A stretch of DNA of 53,555 nt from CAZKYP01 sp964556885 (GCA_964556885.1 CAZKYP010000003.1:1-53555), one strand, 5' to 3'. Shown: positions 41,752 through 50,627, numbered from the stretch's first letter. The notes: a model not told the origin generated them from the sequence alone. Numbers and translations: made by a program.

Positions 41752-42339
41752 TTAAATATTTCCCAGCCTGTATTTTTTCATCTGTCTCCTGAATTCCCTC
41801 GAATCACCCACTAATTTATCCAGGGCAGTCCAGAACCTTTTACCATGATTTTTGTGTTTTGTGTGAACTAATTCATGCAGGATTACATAATCCCGCAGCT
41901 CACCTGGCAGGCTAACAAGGTTCATATTAAGGCTGATATTGTTCCTGGAGCTGCACGAGCCCCACCTTGTTCTCTGGTTTCTTATGAACAATCTTTTAAA
42001 ACTAAATCCGTTTCTTTGTGCCAGATGATTAATTCGCGTAGTCAGGTCGATTTTTGCTCTAATTTTATTGACGGGTGGCAATTCGATTTTTGCGCTTTCC
42101 CGCCGCGGCCTTCGAAGCCTGTCAAGATGTTTCGTCACCCATGGAATTTTTACTTTCAGAAACTGTTCGGCCAGCTTCACGGACCGTCCCTCCGGAATAG
42201 TGACTTTGACCGTCATATCAGGCTTGATGGTTATTGACAAACGCCTGGCCCTTGCTGAAGAAGCAAATAACACAGGCCCGATCGGAGGGATGTCTTTTAT
42301 TATGGAAATCAATCCGCTTGTTTTTGACAAACTACGCAT
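41752..42339 (-). CDS. YgjP-like (DUF45) zinc metallopeptidase
   Basis: Minimal gluzincin-like peptidase of 195 residues. The zinc site is HELVH (His155, His159) followed by His165 in TKHKNHGKRFW, the YgjP arrangement. RTRWGSCSSRNNI, a conserved DUF45 block, lies just before it. The N-terminal half is the family's beta-rich region (RRLSITIKPDMTVKVTIPEG). No signal peptide. The substrate of YgjP proteins is not well known. It may be co-transcribed with the DUF2156 gene downstream. Confidence 0.9.
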   Translation of the reverse strand: MRSLSKTSGLISIIKDIPPIGPVLFASSARARRLSITIKPDMTVKVTIPEGRSVKLAEQFLKVKIPWVTKHLDRLRRPRRESAKIELPPVNKIRAKIDLTTRINHLAQRNGFSFKRLFIRNQRTRWGSCSSRNNISLNMNLVSLPGELRDYVILHELVHTKHKNHGKRFWTALDKLVGDSREFRRQMKKYRLGNI

Positions 42340-42393
42340 AAGTTAAAATATCCCTGATTGAAGAATATAATACCACATATAACATCAATTGTC

Positions 42394-42422
42394 TTGATTT
42401 TACACACCTAAAAAGATAAGAT
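42394..42422 (+). promoter_or_regulatory. Candidate promoter for the zinc-ribbon TPR gene
   Basis: TTGATT, a 17-base spacer and TAAGAT point to a start near 42429. This makes the far upstream TTG start at 42424 impossible and supports the ATG at 42478. Confidence 0.45.
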
Positions 42423-42477
42423 TTTGATAACAAGGTCAATTTTATGCATTATACGGAAAACGATAAAAGAATTGCAA

Positions 42478-43473
42478 ATGTCTCTTACAAAATGCAAAGA
42501 ATGTAAAAAACAAATCAGCGACAAGGCCGAGAGCTGTCCTCACTGCGGGGCGCCGGGAAAAGGGTGGAAAATAGTCCGTAAGAAGTGGCACGAGAGAACA
42601 TCGGTGACTTTATGCACCGCGGCCGCTACCATCATCGTCGTATTCGGATTTATCCACATAATCACAAATGTCAATTCACCTTACGGCCTGCCATACGACA
42701 TCGTATTCAAAGAGTCGTTCGGATTCAGTGAGACATTCATCAATGCCAAAAAAATATTGTCCCTTCCATACCCCGAAGCAAAAGAAAAGTATCCCATAAG
42801 CTGCAAGGCGCTCCAGGACAAAGAGTACATGCATCCGGACGAATTACTCGTTAAAAGAATGAACCTGCTTGAGAAAATAATAACCGACGAGTTTCATGAG
42901 AATATGGATGCATGGCAGACGGAATTCGAAAAAACACTCAATAAACCACAGCAGCAGTGGCAGGACCGGCTGAAGCCGGCGACCGAATCGCCCGGACAAA
43001 AAATAACAGACGCAGAAATCGACAACAACCGGGCAATCGAGGCTGCCAAAAACGGCCAATACGAAACGGCCCTCTTCCAGTTCACATGGGCGATAAAGAA
43101 AGCTCCTGAATATGCAGAAGCCTGCTTTAATCGAGGCCTTGTCTATATCGCAATAGGCCAGAGTAACCAGGCGATATCAGACTTTTCACAAGCCCTCGCT
43201 ATCAAGCCGGACTTCATAGAAGCGTATATCATTCGGGGAAACGTTCATATCACTCTTGGTAACTATGAACAGGCCGCATTCGATTTCACCAAAGTTATTG
43301 AGGCTGAACCGCATAACGCGGAATTCCTCTTTAGACGCAGCCTCGCATATTACGCAGGAAAGGATTTTGACAAAGCGACCCGAGACATACATACGGTTCA
43401 GAACATGGGATTGCCCGTTCCCGAAGGTTTTCTAAAAGCCCTTCGAGATGCTTCTTCATACAGTGACATTTAA
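42478..43473 (+). CDS. Zinc-ribbon membrane protein with TPR repeats
   Basis: Protein of 331 residues: an N-terminal zinc ribbon (CKECK...CPHCG; Cys6, Cys9, Cys20, Cys23), a single membrane helix at about 42-63, then a soluble part with three or four tetratricopeptide repeats (AAKNGQYETALFQFTWAIKKAPEYAEACFNRG-type units) near residues 180-320. The topology places the ribbon in the cytoplasm and the repeats outside, if the single helix is an anchor. TPRs mediate protein contacts. Upstream ribosome signals are weak. No partner is visible; a stress or assembly scaffold role is only a guess. Confidence 0.85.
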   Translation: MSLTKCKECKKQISDKAESCPHCGAPGKGWKIVRKKWHERTSVTLCTAAATIIVVFGFIHIITNVNSPYGLPYDIVFKESFGFSETFINAKKILSLPYPEAKEKYPISCKALQDKEYMHPDELLVKRMNLLEKIITDEFHENMDAWQTEFEKTLNKPQQQWQDRLKPATESPGQKITDAEIDNNRAIEAAKNGQYETALFQFTWAIKKAPEYAEACFNRGLVYIAIGQSNQAISDFSQALAIKPDFIEAYIIRGNVHITLGNYEQAAFDFTKVIEAEPHNAEFLFRRSLAYYAGKDFDKATRDIHTVQNMGLPVPEGFLKALRDASSYSDI

Positions 43474-43523
43474 TCTACCAACTTTAGTAGATGCACATTC
43501 CGAAAACCGATAGTTGTTATTTA

Positions 43524-44162
43524 TTATTGCGGCGTATTGCCGTCGATTCTTTCCTCTGTTGTATTCGGCTCCGAGGTTGTTTGTGAAGAATTAGAAAGTC
43601 CCTGCCCGCGACGCAAACGTTCCTGCCGACCCCGGTCGCGAACCGGCTCTCCAGCTTCATTGCCACGACGCGGTCCCAACGCTTCAGTGCCGCGGCCGCG
43701 GCGAGGACCTGCCCCAAGCCCTTCCCCGCGACGACGATTACCCGGACGAAGCTGTCCCTGGAGTCTTTCAAACTCTCCCTGCCATTTGTTCTTCTGCTCT
43801 TCGGTCAGCAAAGATGAAATCTCACTATTCATTTGCTCCAGTATTCTGGTTATCTCGACACGTGCATTCTCGCGAATACCTCTAAGCTCTTCCATACGAT
43901 CGCTCAATACAGGCTCGATTTCCTTCAATTGCTCGTCGGATAAACCAAGATCACGCTGCAATGAAGGAATTGTTCTCAGGGCATTAAATTCCGGACCGCG
44001 AGGTGGTCTTATTACTCTTTCCGGCACCAGTATCATCATCGATGCGGCACCGATTACAATGCCTGCAAATAAAATGATTACGCCGAAAAAGGCCATTCGC
44101 CAGCGATGCAGCTTATGCACATAACTGGTCGGTATATTGTCGGTTGTTTCTATCTTGCTCAT
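43524..44162 (-). CDS. Spy/CpxP-like membrane-anchored protein with Arg/Gly-rich tail
   Basis: Third gene of the ECF operon, 212 residues. One membrane helix (about 24-46, FFGVIILFAGIVIGAASMMIL) precedes a helical region, LGLSDEQLKEIEPVLSDRMEEL...LLTEEQKNKWQ, of the kind seen in Spy/CpxP-like periplasmic sensors. From residue about 143 the tail is rich in Arg and Gly (RRRGEGLGAGPRRGRG) and contains RRGQGLS, a phrase echoed in the exported protein upstream. The ATG overlaps the stop of the previous gene in an ATGA junction, which decided the start. Likely an envelope-stress sensor; no family name fits exactly. Confidence 0.75.
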   Translation of the reverse strand: MSKIETTDNIPTSYVHKLHRWRMAFFGVIILFAGIVIGAASMMILVPERVIRPPRGPEFNALRTIPSLQRDLGLSDEQLKEIEPVLSDRMEELRGIRENARVEITRILEQMNSEISSLLTEEQKNKWQGEFERLQGQLRPGNRRRGEGLGAGPRRGRGTEALGPRRGNEAGEPVRDRGRQERLRRGQGLSNSSQTTSEPNTTEERIDGNTPQ

Positions 44163-44425
44163 TGTGTCACCCATGAAATCGCCTGTGAAATTTCATACAG
44201 CGGACCCGACCACTCATTGTAAACAGAAATTGCCATTATCACTACAGGGACCGCAATCGCCGAAGACAAAGCGGCCAGCCACATCAGAGGCCTGTCCGAA
44301 ACCTCACCAATCCGGCCCTGCTCGGCGGTGAGAATTGCAATTACTTTATCGGCGACATCGACTGAAGGAGACGTTTCGTCGCGAGCACGCATTACAAGTG
44401 ACTCGAATCGTTTCTCATTTTTCAT
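44159..44425 (-). CDS. Small one-TM protein, probable anti-sigma factor
   Basis: Protein of 88 residues: a charged cytoplasmic N-terminus (about 1-45), one membrane helix near WLAALSSAIAVPVVIMAIS, and a short outer tail. It overlaps the sigma factor gene by ATGA at its start and the Spy-like gene by ATGA at its end, so all three are translated as a chain. Position and topology suggest it tethers and silences the sigma factor; no zinc anti-sigma motif (HxxxCxxC) is present. The role is inference from context. Confidence 0.7.
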   Translation of the reverse strand: MKNEKRFESLVMRARDETSPSVDVADKVIAILTAEQGRIGEVSDRPLMWLAALSSAIAVPVVIMAISVYNEWSGPLYEISQAISWVTQ

Positions 44426-45123
44426 TCCGCCATCTCCTTTCCCGCCTCAGCGAGAAGATTTTCAAGTTTCTTTTTTGCACGCCAGGTCTGTACCTTAACC
44501 ATGCTCCTCGTCCAGCCGGTCCGGCGTGCGGTCTCGTTCACATCGCATCCTTCCAGATACCTCAACGTTAAAACAAGCCGGTCGCGCGGACTCAATTGTG
44601 CCAACAAACGATGTACCAATGAAGCCGCCTCCACAGGATCCATATCCTGCGGGGATTCATCCGGCAACCGGTCCCATTCTTCCAGAGTGAAACTCTCCGT
44701 TTTCCGCCGGCGCGCCGTCTGTTTCCAGTATCGATATCCGACACGTGTCGCGATTCGCGAAAGCCAATGCTCAAACGGGGCTTTTCCGCGATAGCTCCTA
44801 AGACCAAGATACGCTTCGACAAAGACGTCCTGTACCAGCTCTTCGTGAACCATACGGTCGCGGCTGAAACGCCACAATATCCTGCCGACATGCTCCTGAT
44901 GCCTTTCGATCAGACGCCTGTATGCATCCGAATCGCCCCGGCGACTTTGACGAATATCGTCAAAGTCGGCGACATTTGATACGGGCTGCTTATCCCGAGA
45001 CTCATTAACAAATACCGAATCTGCAAACCGGTAAACCAGCCCAGCCAGGAACCATCCGGCCCGGAGATTCACGGCTCGGCATGTCAGATTCGAAACAGTC
45101 ATATCAACAGGATACGCAAACAT
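44422..45123 (-). CDS. ECF-type RNA polymerase sigma factor
   Basis: Alternative sigma factor. Region 2 is RLIERHQEHVGRILWRFS...EELVQDVFVEAYLGLRSYRG, with WLSRIATRVGYRYWK as region 2.4; region 4 is LSPRDRLVLTLRYLEGCDVNETA..TGWTRSMVKVQTWRAKKKL. The linker between them is short, as in ECF factors. The first 50 residues have little family similarity and the start is uncertain; no ribosome site supports the first ATG. The gene heads an ATGA-linked operon with a one-TM and a Spy-like protein. A strong hairpin lies 50 bases upstream. Probably responds to an envelope signal. Confidence 0.88.
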   Translation of the reverse strand: MFAYPVDMTVSNLTCRAVNLRAGWFLAGLVYRFADSVFVNESRDKQPVSNVADFDDIRQSRRGDSDAYRRLIERHQEHVGRILWRFSRDRMVHEELVQDVFVEAYLGLRSYRGKAPFEHWLSRIATRVGYRYWKQTARRRKTESFTLEEWDRLPDESPQDMDPVEAASLVHRLLAQLSPRDRLVLTLRYLEGCDVNETARRTGWTRSMVKVQTWRAKKKLENLLAEAGKEMAE

Positions 45124-45172
45124 ATCAAAATCATCAACTCAATTTATATATCAAAGAAATATAGAAAACTGC

Positions 45173-45202
45173 CGGTCGCCGCTCCAACTCCAGCGGCGAC
45201 CG
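45173..45202 (-). terminator. Strong intrinsic terminator after the Arg/Gly-rich gene
   Basis: CGGTCGCCGCT and AGCGGCGACCG form a perfect 11-base GC-rich stem with an 8-base loop. On the minus strand GCAGTTTTC follows, so it should end the Arg/Gly-rich transcript. It is also only 50 bases before the sigma factor, so incomplete termination could feed the operon. Confidence 0.7.
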
Positions 45203-45253
45203 ACAACTCGGCTGTAAGCTCATATTGTTATTGCTGTCCTCAAAGCTGACATA

Positions 45254-46015
45254 TCATTCTTCCCAAAAACGTCTCATCTCTCTCAACGACCGATGCGGCC
45301 TTGTTGTCTGCTCCTGGTCCGTTTTCTCACCTGTTGTTCTGAGATTTTGCCTTCCGCCTCGACGCTGACCCAATATCCTTTCCGGAGCTTTGCGCCAGTA
45401 CTCGTATGTGTACCACCGCACTTTACCGCCGCGTTCTCTCATCAAACCAGGCTTGTCCGTTCCAGCATTGGAACCCCCGCGACCACGACGGCCGCCATAT
45501 AGATGTTGCCCTTTATTCGGTCCCTGACGATTTTCCGCATTACGGCCCAATCCCTGCCTTCTGCCAATACGAGTTCCCTGTTCCGGGGCAAACTGCCTTA
45601 GATTCCGACCTGGCCCCTGAATATTTCTGCCTCGGCTTAATCCTTGTCCTCTGCCCGGACGAGCACTTTGTCTTGGGCCCGCCTGCTGTTCTGTAGCCCA
45701 GCCACGATTCTGCTGTTGTTCCCTATTGCGGCCTTGGTCATATCCTCTGCCTCTGTTTCCTTGAACATTGGCTTCATCAGTTGCGGCTGATTCATCAGTT
45801 CTTCCTGCACGAGGGCCACGACCGAATCCCATACCTCTATTTCGCATAGGTCTGTCAGGTACAGCTTCATTGGGTTCCTGGGCTATTCTGCGACCAAAAC
45901 CCTGGCCGAATCCACCCCTGCGACCACGAGTTCCATCGGCAGCAAGCGTCAATCCGCCAAAAAATGCTATAACAGCCACAAAAACCATCGCTTTTTTCAA
46001 TCCTATCCTGTTCAT
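45254..46015 (-). CDS. Exported Arg/Gly/Gln-rich low-complexity protein
   Basis: I do not recognise this 253-residue protein. A clear signal peptide (residues 1-26, ending TLAADG) is followed by a low-complexity basic body full of RGRG, GQGL, RRGG and QQ runs, for example GFGQGFGRR and RPGRGQGLSRGR. The last 55 residues look more ordered: KVRWYTYEYWRKAPERI, then TTRPHRSLREMRRFWEE. AAAGGAG lies 5 bases before the ATG. It sits next to the ECF operon, whose third gene has a similar tail, so it may be a target or partner. It could bind nucleic acid, anionic polysaccharide or minerals; none is proven. Confidence 0.8.
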   Translation of the reverse strand: MNRIGLKKAMVFVAVIAFFGGLTLAADGTRGRRGGFGQGFGRRIAQEPNEAVPDRPMRNRGMGFGRGPRAGRTDESAATDEANVQGNRGRGYDQGRNREQQQNRGWATEQQAGPRQSARPGRGQGLSRGRNIQGPGRNLRQFAPEQGTRIGRRQGLGRNAENRQGPNKGQHLYGGRRGRGGSNAGTDKPGLMRERGGKVRWYTYEYWRKAPERILGQRRGGRQNLRTTGEKTDQEQTTRPHRSLREMRRFWEE

Positions 46016-46343
46016 TTTTAGCTCCTTTCAATGTTTGTCTTGTTTTTATTGAGCTTTTTGAATCCCACATCGGGATCTTCTAACAGGATAGTGGCCGATA
46101 ACGGCGGTCGGTTACATGCCTAAGGAAAGTTTTTTAAAAGAGGTATGATGCTTATTAGACATAATTTGAGAAGAAATGATTGGTAAAGTTATTTAAAAGT
46201 AATGCGCCAGGCCCTATGAACTCAGGCTGTGCTATATAAAGCACAACTCTTTCATATAACCTGGCGCGCACAATACGTATACTAACCTTTGGGTACTCTA
46301 CTACCCGCGATAATCAGCACGAGCAGTCCGTATCGGAGACTTT
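46016..46343. other. 328-bp gap with a 64-base nested stem-loop
   Basis: No gene. The main content is a nested hairpin at 46204-46267 made of three stems: GCGCCAGG/CCTGGCGC (8 pairs), TATGAA/TTCATA (6), and TGTGCT/AGCACA (6) around loop ATATAA. Small internal loops separate the stems. It matches no riboswitch or attC pattern I know. The rest is AT-rich leader of the Arg/Gly-rich gene. Confidence 0.75.
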
Positions 46344-46604
46344 TTAGCCGTGATGCTGCTGCTGAACATAGCTTCTTTTACGGAACAGGAAAAGAATTAT
46401 GCCCAGGGCAATCAAACCGGCAAGACCGTTTTCACCCAGAGTGCTGAGCAAGGAGGTTATATTTCCGACAACCTGGCCGAAGAACGGCACCGACCTTTCC
46501 GGCCCGCCGAAAAGGATTTCAAGCGCGATCCCAAGGGCGATCAATAACAACGCAATCTCAGTAATTTCCCCCAGCCACTTTTTTGCCTCTTCGAGAAAAT
46601 TCAT
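46344..46604 (-). CDS. Small membrane protein, two helices
   Basis: Protein of 86 residues: an amphipathic charged start (NFLEEAKKWLGEI), a first membrane helix near ALLLIALGIALEILF, a loop containing PFFGQVVGNI, and a second helix near GLAGLIALGIILFLF ending in RKRS. An excellent AGGAG lies 8 bases before the ATG, which makes translation likely. I know no family with this sequence. It stands alone between two long gaps. It could be a small stress or holin-like protein. Confidence 0.7.
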   Translation of the reverse strand: MNFLEEAKKWLGEITEIALLLIALGIALEILFGGPERSVPFFGQVVGNITSLLSTLGENGLAGLIALGIILFLFRKRSYVQQQHHG

Positions 46605-47032
46605 GTTTTGCTCTCCTAAAAAAAGTTTTCAGTTATTTGAAAATTTCAGATACTCAAATTCCTGTTCGGTCTGTCCTTTTGAACTTCTTTAATTTTTATA
46701 CCGGACGTTTATATTCATAATCGGGATCAAAATATCTTTAATTGGTCCTGATTCTCTCGGATTTTTCCCCAAACAAGCATTATCAGTATTGATAATGATT
46801 ATTTTCCTAAAATACGATATATTCCTTACAGTCGTTATAAGCATGATTTGTATACCCGATAATTTTTTCTAAAAAATCCATTTTTTCTGAAAAACTTATA
46901 GACCTGTAAAAATCACCAATCGGATCCGAGCCATCGTTGAAACTTTCGCAGCATAATTTTGGCTACTAATTAACGGAACAAGCCGCTAAATCTTACCTAA
47001 GACGATGTTAAAATGGGCAATTTATACTTGAC
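46605..47032. other. 428-bp gap with Fur-like dyad
   Basis: No gene. An 8-base inverted repeat, CATTATCA-GTAT-TGATAATG (46778-46797), overlaps TGATAAT-G-ATTATTT (46790-46804), which matches the 7-1-7 Fur consensus at 12 of 14 paired positions. It lies about 175 bases upstream of the small membrane protein. The rest is AT-rich with no repeat I could define. Confidence 0.45.
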
Positions 47033-47236
47033 TTGACATACCCAAATTGGTTAAAATCTAATGTGTTTACAACTATTATAAATCACGTTTTACGACTTTG
47101 CCTTATCGTTTTAGTATGGGTTTTCATCTGGAAGTTCATAGAGCCTAAGTCCCAGACGATGCGAATATTCAGGGCCGCCCTGCTAATGCTCGGTTTGCTG
47201 ATTGTTCTGGCTGTTGTCAGAATAATAGAGTCATAA
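47033..47236 (+). CDS. Possible small two-helix membrane protein
   Basis: Open frame of 67 codons with two hydrophobic helices, LRLCLIVLVWVFIWKFI and FRAALLMLGLLIVLAVVRII, joined by a short EPKSQTM loop, so the composition is protein-like. The start is doubtful: TTG at 47033 overlaps a good promoter pattern (TTGACT, 18 bases, TAAAAT at 47028-47057), so translation may begin at GTG 47063 on a nearly leaderless transcript. No family recognised. Confidence 0.45.
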   Translation: MTYPNWLKSNVFTTIINHVLRLCLIVLVWVFIWKFIEPKSQTMRIFRAALLMLGLLIVLAVVRIIES

Positions 47237-47429
47237 CGCAGCCCACCCTTAAAACCCCTTAACGGTCTTATACACAACAATTCGAAAAAATAACTGAACC
47301 AAACCAACTCTCAATATGTACAATTGTTGTGATGACAGGCTCGAAAATAGCATCTGAAGTACGTAAATCAAATTCAACACTTTCCTTTCTCTTTCCTATA
47401 AATGAAAAAGCGGGCTAAGGAGCATATAA

Positions 47430-48722
47430 ATGAAAACTTCCAGATACATAATACCAATCATTGTTTTGGTCCTAATCTCAGCAGTGCCGGGCATGGCCAT
47501 CGATTGGCCGCAGTGGCGGGGACCATTTTTCAATGGCTCGACGAATGAAGTGAATCTGCCTTCCGTCTGGAGCCAGACTGAAAACATCGCATGGGTATTC
47601 CCATTACCCGGACCAAGCTCGGCTACACCAATCATATCCAACGGCAGGGTTTTCATAAGCTCAATGGTCGGACAGTCAAACGACTTCGTTGCGATGTGCT
47701 TCGACGCCCAAACCGGCAGGCTAATATGGCAAAACCATGCAGGAACCAGCATACGTAACTTTCGGAATAACAATCCGGCGACCCCTTCTCCGGTCACGGA
47801 TGGTAAAAATGTATTCTTTCTATACGGTAACGGCGAATTGATTGGATTCGACTTCGAAGGTAACAAGCTATGGTCGCGGAATATCGAAACTGATTACGGA
47901 ACTTTATCCGTCAATTTCGGCTACAGCAGCAGCCCATTACTTTATAACGACAAACTTTTCATTCCCGTAATCAGGCGTTCCAGACCCGAGGAGGAAAATC
48001 CCCTGGAATCATTTGTAATGGCCGTCGATCCGAAAAACGGAAATACACTCTGGCAACAACCGCGAAAAACCAATGCGAGTAACGAGAGCATGGAGGCATA
48101 TACTACACCGATCCCAATGCTCCACAACGGAAAGCCCGAAGTGCTCACAATAGGCGCCGATTTTGTAACCTCATACGACCCGACAACAGGAACAGAACTG
48201 TGGCGATACGAATACTGGAGAGAAAAGGTTCGGGATGCCCGCATCGTTCCATCACTGATCACAAATAACAGCATTATCATCGGCACCCGCTACAAGCATC
48301 GGGGCGTATTCGCCCTTCAACCACCGGACAGCACCAGCGCCGAAGGCAAAATTCTATGGGAATTTGACGAGGCCGCACCAGATGTCAGCACACCGTGCCT
48401 GTATCAGGACAGATTGTACGTGCTTGACGGAATAAGGGGAGGCAAAAAATTAACGTGCCTCGATCCGCAGACCGGCAGTAAATTTTGGCAGGGTGAAATC
48501 GGGGGTGGCGGACCCTGGCGGGCTTCATTAACGGCGGGAGACGGCAAGCTCTATTGCGTCAATGAAGCCGGTGATATGGTCGTACTCAAAGCAGGAGGCG
48601 ATGAATTTGAAATCATCCACAAAACTAAATTCGATGAATCCCCTATCCACGCATCGATTGCCATCGCCGATGGACACCTGTATATCCGCACGGCAAAGAA
48701 TCTCTACTGCATCGGCAAATAA
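47430..48722 (+). CDS. Exported PQQ-like beta-propeller protein
   Basis: Second PQQ-propeller protein of the window, 430 residues, opening with a signal peptide and DWPQWRGPFFNGST, the same head as the one near the enolase-type gene. Blade motifs include CFDAQTGRLIWQNH, DPKNGNTLWQQP, DPTTGTELWRYEYW and DPQTGSKFWQGE. AAGGAG lies 7 bases before the ATG. It stands alone as a single transcript. Probably an envelope scaffold rather than an alcohol dehydrogenase, since the quinone- and calcium-site residues are not evident. Family is firm; role unknown. Confidence 0.88.
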   Translation: MKTSRYIIPIIVLVLISAVPGMAIDWPQWRGPFFNGSTNEVNLPSVWSQTENIAWVFPLPGPSSATPIISNGRVFISSMVGQSNDFVAMCFDAQTGRLIWQNHAGTSIRNFRNNNPATPSPVTDGKNVFFLYGNGELIGFDFEGNKLWSRNIETDYGTLSVNFGYSSSPLLYNDKLFIPVIRRSRPEEENPLESFVMAVDPKNGNTLWQQPRKTNASNESMEAYTTPIPMLHNGKPEVLTIGADFVTSYDPTTGTELWRYEYWREKVRDARIVPSLITNNSIIIGTRYKHRGVFALQPPDSTSAEGKILWEFDEAAPDVSTPCLYQDRLYVLDGIRGGKKLTCLDPQTGSKFWQGEIGGGGPWRASLTAGDGKLYCVNEAGDMVVLKAGGDEFEIIHKTKFDESPIHASIAIADGHLYIRTAKNLYCIGK

Positions 48723-48762
48723 TCCAGACAGGTTACTTGTTAATAAGTGTTCGAATGTGCTT

Positions 48763-49557
48763 TCAATTGACCAGACGTTTTCTGAGTCGGTGGATGGCAA
48801 AGTAGCCGACCAGGAAAATAAACGCCGCAATATAGAGCAAATCCAAAAAAAGAATAGGATTGTAACTATTCGTACAGATAGCTCTGACAAGTCTGACCGA
48901 ATGAGTAAGAGGGACAAGCTCAACTACTGGTCTTAGAAACGACGGTAAATTTTCGACCGGAAAAACAACGCCGGAAAAGAAAAACATCGGTGATATGAAA
49001 CCGGTGAAATAGAAATTAAAGTGATTAATTGTTTTTACAAAAGATGTAACAAGCAGCGACAGGGACGCAAACATCAGCCCGGTCAGGAAGCCTACGAACG
49101 GTGCAAGCAGACCGTACGGCAGAAAAATAATCCTGAATACCGTCAAAATACACAAAACGGCAAATGAAAAGAAAAATCCCTTCGTACCGGCCCAGATAAT
49201 TTCACCGACAATCAGGTTGTTGACAGTCATAGGCGCTGCGAGCATGCCATCGTAAACCTTATCGAATTCCAGGCGAATAAATGTTCCGAAACTGCATTCG
49301 AATGCGGAGGTGAACATCGCGGTTGTAACCAACAGGCCGGTCCCGAGAAATTCGATATATTTAATCCCGCCCATCGGTTCGGTTATATATTTTCCCAAAC
49401 CCAGCCCGACGCCGGCCAGAAAAATCAACGGCTCTACAAACGGAGGAAAACCATTGCTGAAAATATTCTTCGTATACACGCGCATGTGCCGATACCAGAC
49501 GCTGTAAAGCCTCATGTATAGCGGCGGATATTTAAGAGTACTACTGTTTGTCATCAA
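48763..49557 (-). CDS. ABC-2 type exporter permease (NodJ-like)
   Basis: Membrane subunit of an ABC-2 exporter, 264 residues with about six helices and the family end VPLTHSVRLVRAI. The N-terminal RLYSVWYRHMRVYTKNIF and the FSGVVFPVENLPSFLR segment are typical of NodJ/DrrB proteins. The gene starts inside the last 17 bases of the ATPase gene, so the two are coupled. The exported substrate is unknown: polysaccharide, lipid or drug are all possible for this family. The convergent PQQ gene ends 40 bases away. Confidence 0.9.
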   Translation of the reverse strand: MMTNSSTLKYPPLYMRLYSVWYRHMRVYTKNIFSNGFPPFVEPLIFLAGVGLGLGKYITEPMGGIKYIEFLGTGLLVTTAMFTSAFECSFGTFIRLEFDKVYDGMLAAPMTVNNLIVGEIIWAGTKGFFFSFAVLCILTVFRIIFLPYGLLAPFVGFLTGLMFASLSLLVTSFVKTINHFNFYFTGFISPMFFFSGVVFPVENLPSFLRPVVELVPLTHSVRLVRAICTNSYNPILFLDLLYIAAFIFLVGYFAIHRLRKRLVN

Positions 49558-50473
49558 GCTGCCTTCCTGTAGCGTTCAAAAAAACATCCTCGAGATTCGT
49601 TCGCCTTATCAGATAATTGCCGGACTCCAAAGAGGCTGTAGCGAAATTCTTCAAAGCATTTACATCGTTCGAATAAAAACGCATGGTTCCGGGAGACTGT
49701 TCCGCCCTGATGGCTGTCTCAGAGGTTACAGGCTTATCGTCGAGCAAATCCGCATCAGGAACCTCAAGGATATATTTTTCAATATTTTCTCTTATTAATA
49801 TATTGGGACGGCCTTCCATAATCTTGCGGCCTTTATGCATAATCAGCAGGCAGTCACAAAGCTGGTATGCCTCTTCCATATAATGGGTTGTCAGCAATAC
49901 GGTTGTGTCCTGCTTTTTTAATTGCCGGATTTTGTCCCAAATCAGGTGGCGCACCTGCGGGTCCAGGCCGGTGGTCGGTTCGTCCAGAATGAGCAATCGC
50001 GGAGAATTCAGAAGCGCTCTTGCAATCACGAGTCTTCTTTTCATTCCGCCGGAAAGCTCCCTGATTTTTGCCCTGGATTTTTCGGAAAGCTCGAAAAAAT
50101 CAAGCAGATATGCAATGCGTTCCCTTGCGGCCACTGTCGGCATATTATAAAACTTCGAATAAATCATCAGGTTCTGGATGACGTTTAGCTCCTCATCCAG
50201 ATTATCTTCCTGCTGCACAACACCGGAGAGGTATTTTATCTCCAGCTCGTTCCGAGCCGGGTCGTATCCGAAAATATCCACCCGGTCGTCAGGTTTTTTG
50301 TCTCTGGTACACTTGCCGTAGATTATCTTCATCACGGTGGTTTTGCCTGCACCGTTCGGACCCAAAAAGCCGTAACAGCTCCCTGCCTCAACAGAAAAAC
50401 TAAGATTCTGCACGGCCCGGAGCTTGCCGAAGCACTTACTGATATTCTCTACGTTAATCACTGTCGTTTTCAT
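49541..50473 (-). CDS. ABC exporter ATPase (NodI-like)
   Basis: Nucleotide-binding subunit, 310 residues. Walker A is GFLGPNGAGKTTVMK, the signature LSGGMKRRL, Walker B LLILDEPTTGLDP, and the H-loop TTHYMEEAYQLCD. The C-terminal 70 residues after RIEM-like strands are the usual accessory domain of the DrrA/NodI group. I chose the ATG at the conserved MKTTVINVENISK, although no strong ribosome site precedes it; the longest frame adds 50 residues without family similarity. It forms a two-gene exporter with the overlapping permease. Confidence 0.92.
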   Translation of the reverse strand: MKTTVINVENISKCFGKLRAVQNLSFSVEAGSCYGFLGPNGAGKTTVMKIIYGKCTRDKKPDDRVDIFGYDPARNELEIKYLSGVVQQEDNLDEELNVIQNLMIYSKFYNMPTVAARERIAYLLDFFELSEKSRAKIRELSGGMKRRLVIARALLNSPRLLILDEPTTGLDPQVRHLIWDKIRQLKKQDTTVLLTTHYMEEAYQLCDCLLIMHKGRKIMEGRPNILIRENIEKYILEVPDADLLDDKPVTSETAIRAEQSPGTMRFYSNDVNALKNFATASLESGNYLIRRTNLEDVFLNATGRQLDDKQ

Positions 50474-50627
50474 CGCGGATACAATACCATATCCAGCCGA
50501 AAATTCCACCTTTTCAGAATTACTTCTCGCAGATTGTGCATTGTAACATTTCGCGGGGACAAGCAGCGATTTAAATGCCAAGGACATTAATATGAAATAA
50601 AGCGTCCAATTTGAACCGATCAAGCAG

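Noticed and set aside
46204..46267. Integron attC site
   Set aside because: The required GTTRRRY and RYYYAAC boxes are not at the stem ends, and no integrase is present.
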